Assembly (NCBI GenBank): GCA_050942875.1
Contig: JBMNOD010000067.1
Location: forward strand, 1-18,546
Direction of reading: 5' to 3'
From: JAAZAI01 sp050942875
GTDB lineage: Bacteria; Verrucomicrobiota; Kiritimatiellia; RFP12; UBA3636
DNA length: 18,546 nt
The notes under the pieces are model-generated. The model saw nothing but the letters and a program-made list of their open reading frames with translations, made no database searches and was not told the DNA's origin. The position numbers were made by a program, and so were the translations under genes. This document shows positions 13,485 to 18,546 of this stretch, piece by piece (the first letter of the stretch is position 1; each line of letters opens with the position of its first letter).

Positions 13485-15670
13485 GCGTCGAGTTCCTCCG
13501 CGCCGATGAGGTTGTCGAACTTCGAACGGAAAATCTCGCAAATGCGCGGCAGCGACGCTGCCTGACGTTCGAGCGACCAGAGGGCGAAGCGCCATTTGGG
13601 CTGGAACTGGTAGTCCTTGTAGATTTTCGGGTCGTAAGTGTCGAAGCGTTCGCGGCTGCTTGTGTAGTTCCAGCAAATTTCGCGGGTGCGTCCTGAGAAG
13701 CCGTCGAGGAAGGCCTCGGCGATCTGCTGGGGTTCCAGGATGGGGTGTTCGCGTGCGTAGTCGGCGACAACCTGGGCGTATTGCGGAATGTAGAAGGCGA
13801 TTGTCGCATCGAAGTTTTCGTCGGTCATCGAGCAGTCGGGCCAGCCCATCGTACCGCGCACGGAGCAGAGCCAGATGCGCAGCGGCATTTGCTTGGCGTA
13901 CTGGATGTTGTATCCGAACTCGACGATCTCCTTGCCTTCGGCGAAGCGGATGCAGCCGTCTTTCCATTTTTTGAGGATCATGTTCTCGGCGGCGGCCGTG
14001 CCGATCAGCATGATGAGGGTGCGGACGACGTCTTTCGACTCGCTTGAGGCGTTGTATTTGCCGGTCATGGGGTCGCGGTCGAAGAAGCTGGAGGGTGGAA
14101 GCGAATTGAACGGTTCGCCGGGGTAGCGCGTGCGCATGAAGTAGTGGACATCGCCGGCGCTGCCGTCCTGGCGGGCGAGCATGCGGTGCTGGCCGAAGGC
14201 GATGCCGAGGGAGCGGAATGCGTGGGTGCGCGCGATCGTGTAGGCGCCGTAGCCGGTGCTCTTGAGCGCGAGGCGCTTTTCGATGACACGGATCGGCAGG
14301 GGGTTCCATTCGGTCTTGTAAACGACTTCGCGCGTCTTGCCGTCGCCGGGGCGAACGCGTTCGTTGGTGACGGAGCGGATTTCATAGACGTTGATGTATT
14401 CGATGCGGTCGCCGGCGCTGACGTCGAGTTCGACGGCGTCGAGGATCGCGATGGTGCGATCGTCGACGCCTTCATGAAGGGAGCGGGCGAGGCTGAGGTT
14501 GTAAGTCGCCTGGGACGGGGCGCGGCCTGCGGTCAGGGATCGTTTGCCGACGAGCATCTTGGCGTAAGTCGCGCCGGGCAGGGCCTTGCGCATGTCGTCG
14601 AATGCGCGTGCCATGGAGTCGTGTTCGTCGGTGTAGACTTCGCCTGTGATGTTGCGGTAGAGCGTCTCTTTGAACGCCACGGTGCTGTCGTTGCCCAGGT
14701 CGGGGTGGATCAAGGCGCTGCGGAAGGCCTGGGCGATGGCGTCGAAGCGTTCGCGGGCGTCCTTGGGGGAGCATTCCGTCTTGTGGGCGTAGGCGTGGAA
14801 GTCGCGGACGAGGGGTACGATCTGGCGGAGGGCGATGCCGGGCATGACGCCGAAGAATTCGATTTCGTGGTGGCCGTGGTACTTCTTGAGGAGCAGGTTG
14901 CCTTCGGGCGCGTCGGGCGTGGTGGCCGCGAGTTCGTTGAGGCCGCGGAGGAATTCGGGGAAGTCGGCTTCGATCTTCGCGCCCCAGTCGAGCAGGTGGG
15001 GGAGGGAGAGGAAGTGGACGCCTTTGACGTTGTGGTAGTAGCGGATGCAGGAGTGCATGCGGGAGAGGCTGGCGCGCAGGGCGTTCTCCATTTCGTCGAG
15101 CGTCCAGGCCAGCGGCTTGACGCGCCATTCCTGGCCGCGCCGGCGGTAGTGCTCCAGCGTTTCGTTGACGCGGTCGAGGATGACGATTTTGCTCATGGAC
15201 AAGCCGAGTCCCTGGAGCCATTCGTCCATCTCGACGATTGCCGCAGTGGGCACTTCGCGCTGGGAGATTTCGAAGGTGTCGCCGACGCAGTTGGCGCACA
15301 CCAGCTGATGGCGCATGACGTCTCCGCGCACGTCTTCGTCGGGCGGCTGGAAGTCCCAGAACTCGCCGGTGAGCAGCGGCAGGGAGGTGATGGCGTGGTT
15401 GCCGGTGCTGATCATCATGATGTTGCCGGCCACGCGGCGGCGGTTGATCTCCTCCGCGGTGCCCAGCACCATTTTGGGCAGCAGCACGACGGGGTCTTTG
15501 TTCTGCACGTCTTCCCAGATGCCTTCCTCGAAGATGAACGTGTCGTCGTACAGGTCGAAGCAGCAGAACGTACGCTCCTTGCCCCATGCCGTCGCCTTCA
15601 CGGTTTCCGGCCGGCGCGTCGCCTGCTGGATGATCTGCGTTTGCAAGAATGTCTTGATCGCCTTGAGCAT
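13481..15670 (-). CDS. Large cytoplasmic protein of unknown function, partner of the queuosine-precursor transporter
   Basis: 729 residues with no signal peptide and no membrane segment. I do not recognise the family. Visible points: GNHAITSLPLLTGEFWDFQP (90-109); HxxxCxxC at 121-128 (possible metal site, alone); a Tyr/His-rich stretch at 206-225; KYHGHHEIEFF (263-273); and a C-terminal part with ASSESKDVVRTLIMLIG (541-557), AAENMILKKW (560-569) and RFAEGKEIVEFGYN (575-588). The latter has a loose resemblance to the N-then-D/E-F-G arrangement of HipA or PI-kinase-like folds, but key residues are not convincing and I do not claim it. The ATG has a strong SD (AGGAGG, 5 nt spacing) and a promoter 56 nt upstream. 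Codon use is like the neighbouring genes, so it appears native and expressed. The 4-bp overlap with the transporter gene is the only functional clue. Confidence 0.85.
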   Translation of the reverse strand: MLKAIKTFLQTQIIQQATRRPETVKATAWGKERTFCCFDLYDDTFIFEEGIWEDVQNKDPVVLLPKMVLGTAEEINRRRVAGNIMMISTGNHAITSLPLLTGEFWDFQPPDEDVRGDVMRHQLVCANCVGDTFEISQREVPTAAIVEMDEWLQGLGLSMSKIVILDRVNETLEHYRRRGQEWRVKPLAWTLDEMENALRASLSRMHSCIRYYHNVKGVHFLSLPHLLDWGAKIEADFPEFLRGLNELAATTPDAPEGNLLLKKYHGHHEIEFFGVMPGIALRQIVPLVRDFHAYAHKTECSPKDARERFDAIAQAFRSALIHPDLGNDSTVAFKETLYRNITGEVYTDEHDSMARAFDDMRKALPGATYAKMLVGKRSLTAGRAPSQATYNLSLARSLHEGVDDRTIAILDAVELDVSAGDRIEYINVYEIRSVTNERVRPGDGKTREVVYKTEWNPLPIRVIEKRLALKSTGYGAYTIARTHAFRSLGIAFGQHRMLARQDGSAGDVHYFMRTRYPGEPFNSLPPSSFFDRDPMTGKYNASSESKDVVRTLIMLIGTAAAENMILKKWKDGCIRFAEGKEIVEFGYNIQYAKQMPLRIWLCSVRGTMGWPDCSMTDENFDATIAFYIPQYAQVVADYAREHPILEPQQIAEAFLDGFSGRTREICWNYTSSRERFDTYDPKIYKDYQFQPKWRFALWSLERQAASLPRICEIFRSKFDNLIGAEELDA

Positions 15671-15725
15671 GGCGTCCTCCTAATGTCTGCGTCGTCGAGA
15701 ATCCGTGTGGGTCTTGAATGGAAAA

Positions 15726-15755
15726 ATACTAGCATAAAGGCGGGCGGTTTGCCAG
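15726..15755 (-). promoter_or_regulatory. Candidate promoter of the 729-aa gene / transporter operon
   Basis: On the minus strand CTGGCA (15750-15755), an 18-nt spacer and TAGTAT (15726-15731) within TGCTAGTAT. The same spacing and TGCTAGnAT form occur in the promoter at 5240-5269. The leader would be about 49 nt with AGGAGG before the ATG. Confidence 0.45.
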
Positions 15756-15780
15756 TGGCTAAAGCGAGCTGATGGCGCCA

Positions 15781-15840
15781 GAGAGGAGTGAGGAGTGAGG
15801 AGTTTCCGCTGGGGCTCCCGCCCCAGACCCCGGTTTTCAC
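15781..15840 (-). repeat. Dispersed intergenic repeat, copy 3 (inverted)
   Basis: Read on the minus strand this gives AAAACCGGGGTCTGGGGC, matching the core of the copies at 369 and 12294, with a perfect CTGGGGC-TCCC-GCCCCAG stem (15809-15826) and flanking CTCCTCACTCCTC runs. It lies upstream of the 729-aa gene promoter. Confidence 0.7.
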
Positions 15841-15848
15841 CTTTTAGC

Positions 15849-16023
15849 TCCCACGAATCTCCGCGAAGCAGAGGGAAATGTTGTCGGCCTGCGGCCGTCG
15901 CTCATCGCTCAACATTCCCTCTGCCATGCAGACCACGCATCCAGCAAGGAAGGCAGTTTTTCAGTGATTAACGACGGTCGAAGACCGGAAAAAACTGCCT
16001 TCCATTCGTGGGGATTCGTGGGA
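15849..16023. repeat. 175-bp element with 11-bp terminal inverted repeats and two long hairpins
   Basis: The ends TCCCACGAATC (15849-15859) and GATTCGTGGGA (16013-16023) are perfect complements. Inside are hairpin 1, arms 15868-15883 and 15910-15924 (15 pairs, one bulged A) with an inner CGGCC-TGC-GGCCG stem, and hairpin 2, arms 15948-15961 and 15990-16003 (14 perfect pairs) with an inner CGGTC-GAA-GACCG stem. A small ATGC...GCAT pair sits between them. It could be a MITE-like mobile element or a structured RNA. No coding frame is credible. Confidence 0.6.
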
Positions 16024-16048
16024 AGAAAAAACGTCCACTCACGCTGCG

Positions 16049-16159
16049 CCACCTACGCCTATTCACCCACGTCACCCTTTTGCAGTTCGACAAAGTTCTG
16101 CGACAAAGATCGCGACAAAGCTGCCCTCAGGCTCGACCTTGGACTTTGGACTTTGGACT
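16049..16159 (-). repeat. Long dispersed repeat, copy 2 (inverted)
   Basis: Read on the minus strand: tandem GTCCAAAGTCC units, TTTGTCGCGATCTTTGTCG plus a third TTTGTCG, then GGGTGACGTGGGTGAATAGG and CGTAGGTGG. Same order of parts as 12064-12179. It lies just downstream of the priA stop. Confidence 0.75.
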
Positions 16160-16172
16160 GACTAGCCCCCTG

Positions 16173-18374
16173 CTAGAGCGAGCTGAGGGCGTCGATGTCG
16201 AGGACGACGGCGACGCCGGCGGGGGGCTTGGCGGCGGCGAGGCCTTGGCGGATGGCGGCGGCGATCGTGGAGGCGCCGGCGCCGCGCAGGGTGATCTGGT
16301 AGCGCCAGTCCTGCTTGGCCCTTTCGAGCGGGGCGGGGTTGGGGCCGCCGAGGATGAAGCGGTCTGAGGGGCCGATGGCGTCGGCGAGGCGCTGTGCGTA
16401 CGCCGCCACCTGGGTCGCGTCGCGGCCGCGCAGCGTGATGCACGTGAAGCGGGTGAAGGGCGGGTAGGCGAGTTCCCGGCGCTCGGCCAGTTCGATCGCG
16501 GCGAAGCCCTGGAAGTCCTCGGTGCGGGCGTGGACGATGGCGGGGTGCTCGGGGGAGAGCGTCTGGACGAGCACGTCGCCGGGCGTCGCGCCGCGGCCGC
16601 AGCGCCCGGCCATCTGGGCGATGAGCTGGAAGGTGCGCTCCGAGGCGCGGAAGTCGGGGATGTGGAGGCCGGCGTCGGCGTTGAGGATGCCGGCGAGGGT
16701 GACGTTGGGGAAGTCGAGGCCCTTGGCGATCATCTGCGTGCCGATGAGGATGTCGATCTTGCCGGCGCGGAAGCGGCCGATGATCTCCTCGTGGCTGAAC
16801 TTGCGCGAAGTGACGTCGGCGTCCATGCGCTGGATTCTTGCCCTCGGGAAAAGGCGTTTGGCGATGGTCTCGACGCGCTGGGTTCCGATGCCGCTGTATT
16901 TGCAGTCCGGCGCGCCGCAGTCCGGGCAGGTCTCGGGGACTTGGCGGAAGGCGCCGCAAAGGTGGCAGCGCAGCAAGTCGTCATCGAGATGAAAGGTCAT
17001 CCCGATGGAGCAATTGTCGCAGTGTTCGGCGCGTCCGCATTTGGGGCACATCACCGTGGGCGCGTAGCCTCGCCGATTGAGGAAGAGCATCGTCTGCTCG
17101 CCCAACTCGAGGCGGCGGCGGATCGCGGCGACGAGGCGTTCGGAGAAGACGGGCAGCGCGCCGCGGGCGGCGACCTCGGCGCGCATGTCCACGATCTCGG
17201 TGCGCGGCATCGTCTGGTCGACGGCGCGCCGGGTGAGGGTGGCGAGCCGGTACTTGCCGGTCTGCGCGTTGCGCCAGCTTTCGAGCGAGGGCGTGGCGGA
17301 GCCGAGGACGACGACGCAGGGTTCGAGGGCGCCGCGCATGACGGCGACGTCGCGCGCGTGGTAGCGGGGCGTTTCGTCCTGCTTGTAGCTCGGCTCGTGC
17401 TCTTCGTCGACGATGATGACGCCGAGGCGTTCGACGGGGGCGAAGACGGCCGAGCGCGGGCCGACGACGACGCGGGCCTCGCCGGTGTGGATGCGGTGCC
17501 ATTCGTCGTGGCGCTCGCCGTCGCCGAGCTGGCTGTGGAGGACGGCGACGGCCGTGCCGAACCGGGAGGCGAAGCGCTGGATGGTCTGGGGGGTGAGGGC
17601 GATTTCGGGGACGAGCGCGATGGCGCCGCGGCCTTGCTCCAGGGCGTCGGCGATGCATTGGAGGAAGACCTCGGTCTTGCCGCTGGCGGTGACGCCGTGG
17701 AGGAGGACGGGCGCGGTGCGCCTGCCGGCGAAGGCGTCGTCCATGGCGGCGCAGACGAGCGCCTTGGCGGCGGCCTGCTCGTCGGTGAGCGGGAGCGGCT
17801 GCGAGGGGAGGATGCGGCGCCCGGCCATGGGGTCGCGGCGTTCGGCCTGTTCGGTGATCGCGACGAAGCCGCTCTCCTCCAGCTTGCGGACGGTGGTCGA
17901 GGAGACGCGCCACTCGCGGCAGAAGGCGGCGAGGGCGACGGAGCCGGTGCGCGCGAGGATGTCGAGGATTTCGCGCTGCCGGGCGGTGGGCTCGGGCGCG
18001 TCGGCGGGCGGTGGATCGACGCGCTCGATGCGGAGGCGCAGCTTGAAGCCGGCGTCGGCGCGGCGCACCGGGGCCGGCAGCATGGCGGCGAGGCAGAGTT
18101 CGACGGGGGCGAGGTAGTAGGACGCCATCCACGCGGCGAGCCGGAGGAGGGTTTCGGAGAGCCAGGGGCGGTCGCCGATGGTCTCCAGGATGGGCTTGAG
18201 CTTGCCGGTGTGGGCGGTGGTGTCCGCGAGGGCGAGCACGTAGCCTTCGACGACGCGGGTGCCGAAGGGCACCTTGACGCGGGAGCCGGGGCGCACGCGG
18301 TCGGCGAGGTGCCCGGGAATCGCGTAGTCGAACGTCCGGTCGATGGCGTTCTGGGTGGCGACTTGGGCGATCAC
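16173..18374 (-). CDS. priA: Primosomal protein N', replication restart helicase PriA
   Basis: 733-residue superfamily 2 3'-5' DNA helicase that recognises stalled forks and reloads the replicative helicase. In order: 3'-end-binding domain (about 1-100, DRTFDYAIP then VRPGSRVKVPFG); winged-helix region (about 128-185); helicase lobe 1 with Walker A GVTASGKTE (227-235), PEIALTPQ and DEEH box (323-326), then GSATPS; zinc domain with paired cysteines at 443/446, 452/455, 470/473 and 483/486; helicase lobe 2 with GTQMIAKGLDFPNV and motif VI QMAGRCGRG (587-595); and a C-terminal domain to 733. All catalytic and zinc ligands are present. The start is GTG: no ATG is suitably placed, and MIAQVATQNAIDRTFDY lines up with the usual PriA N-terminus. 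No SD; an unbroken G-rich tract (18375-18403) replaces it. Confidence 0.95.
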   Translation of the reverse strand: MIAQVATQNAIDRTFDYAIPGHLADRVRPGSRVKVPFGTRVVEGYVLALADTTAHTGKLKPILETIGDRPWLSETLLRLAAWMASYYLAPVELCLAAMLPAPVRRADAGFKLRLRIERVDPPPADAPEPTARQREILDILARTGSVALAAFCREWRVSSTTVRKLEESGFVAITEQAERRDPMAGRRILPSQPLPLTDEQAAAKALVCAAMDDAFAGRRTAPVLLHGVTASGKTEVFLQCIADALEQGRGAIALVPEIALTPQTIQRFASRFGTAVAVLHSQLGDGERHDEWHRIHTGEARVVVGPRSAVFAPVERLGVIIVDEEHEPSYKQDETPRYHARDVAVMRGALEPCVVVLGSATPSLESWRNAQTGKYRLATLTRRAVDQTMPRTEIVDMRAEVAARGALPVFSERLVAAIRRRLELGEQTMLFLNRRGYAPTVMCPKCGRAEHCDNCSIGMTFHLDDDLLRCHLCGAFRQVPETCPDCGAPDCKYSGIGTQRVETIAKRLFPRARIQRMDADVTSRKFSHEEIIGRFRAGKIDILIGTQMIAKGLDFPNVTLAGILNADAGLHIPDFRASERTFQLIAQMAGRCGRGATPGDVLVQTLSPEHPAIVHARTEDFQGFAAIELAERRELAYPPFTRFTCITLRGRDATQVAAYAQRLADAIGPSDRFILGGPNPAPLERAKQDWRYQITLRGAGASTIAAAIRQGLAAAKPPAGVAVVLDIDALSSL

Positions 18375-18434
18375 GGGAGGGGGAGGGAGAGGGAGGGGGA
18401 GGGATTAGGGGCTAGGGATTAGGGGCTAGGGGGT
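18375..18434 (+). repeat. G-rich tract and TTAGGGG run upstream of priA
   Basis: Six or more G-runs of three to five separated by single A or GA (18375-18403) could form a G-quadruplex on the plus strand, meaning a C-rich 5' leader on the priA message. A doubled ATTAGGGGCTAGGG (18404-18434) follows, similar to the run before prmA. A GAGGAGTGAGAAG string (18438-18450) matches the CTTCTCACTCCTC runs in other gaps. Confidence 0.65.
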
Positions 18435-18468
18435 GGTGAGGAGTGAGAAGGGCGTAGAGAGGAGTGTT

Positions 18469-18546
18469 GGGGGGGGGCACCCCCCCCCCCCCCCCCAAAC
18501 AAAAAAAAAAAAAAAAAAAAAACACAAAAAAAAAAAACAAAAAAAA
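18469..18546. other. Low-complexity contig end, probably artefact
   Basis: A run of 9 G, then 17 C (18480-18496), then nearly pure A to the end. This abrupt homopolymer tail in a high-GC genome looks like sequencing or assembly noise. Nothing should be inferred from it. Confidence 0.75.

Noticed and set aside
12810..14309. 499-codon minus-strand frame containing the VUT transporter
   Set aside because: Only the last 224 codons are transporter; the upstream part is Arg/Pro/His-rich read-through overlapping the 729-aa gene out of frame. The ATG at 13484 is the true start.
14144..15772. Long plus-strand open frame opposite the 729-aa gene
   Set aside because: The minus-strand frame has a strong SD, balanced composition and a coupled downstream gene; the plus-strand one has neither.
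16530..18422. Long plus-strand open frame opposite priA
   Set aside because: Antisense shadow of a complete PriA; low-complexity Gly/Asp/Ala protein and no plausible start signal.
18469..18546. Poly-G/C/A tail as a biological feature
   Set aside because: The abrupt homopolymers at the contig edge are best explained as assembly or sequencing noise.

Overview
The window looks like one assembled contig from a high-GC Gram-negative-type bacterium. The dispersed intergenic motifs (ACGAAAcACACGAAA-type strings, TTAGGGG runs, GTCCAAAGTC runs, AATCCTGT inverted repeats, GGGGTCTGGGG hairpins), the Dxs with GDA in its thiamine motif, and the mixed use of Shine-Dalgarno sites suggest the PVC superphylum (Kiritimatiellota, Lentisphaerota or Verrucomicrobiota). 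This is an inference from pattern, not a phylogeny. The left edge cuts an IS630-type transposase and the right edge dissolves into homopolymers, so both edges look like assembly breaks.

Layout. 1-136: 3' end of a transposase (+). 137-545: repeats. 5214 down to 546 (-): likely operon of a 62-aa membrane peptide, a TadC/GspF-family protein, KDPG aldolase (eda), NadC and Dxs. Eda/NadC overlap by 4 bp and NadC/Dxs are 6 bp apart. 5390-7578: a visibly less GC-rich patch with an exported protein of unknown function (-), divergent from a YcxB-like membrane protein and a small membrane protein (+). 10723 down to 7735 (-): exported polysaccharide deacetylase-like protein, exported nitroreductase-fold protein and two half-size chromate transporter subunits. 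11145-12038 (-): PrmA. 12810-15670 (-): an unrecognised 729-aa cytoplasmic protein overlapping by 4 bp a VUT/YhhQ-type queuosine-precursor transporter. 16173-18374 (-): primosomal helicase PriA.

The conserved genes are housekeeping: isoprenoid precursor synthesis, NAD synthesis, Entner-Doudoroff or uronate breakdown, ribosome modification and replication restart. The gaps between them are long and full of related repeats. Several copies recur in inverted orientation around the 12.8-15.7 kb module, and some run into gene 3' ends.

The best candidates for something undescribed are the 729-aa protein with its transporter partner, a 175-bp intergenic element with perfect 11-bp ends and two long internal hairpins (15849-16023), and a promoter placed so that the YcxB-like gene would be read from a leaderless mRNA. 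I see no CRISPR array, phage module, tRNA or rRNA.
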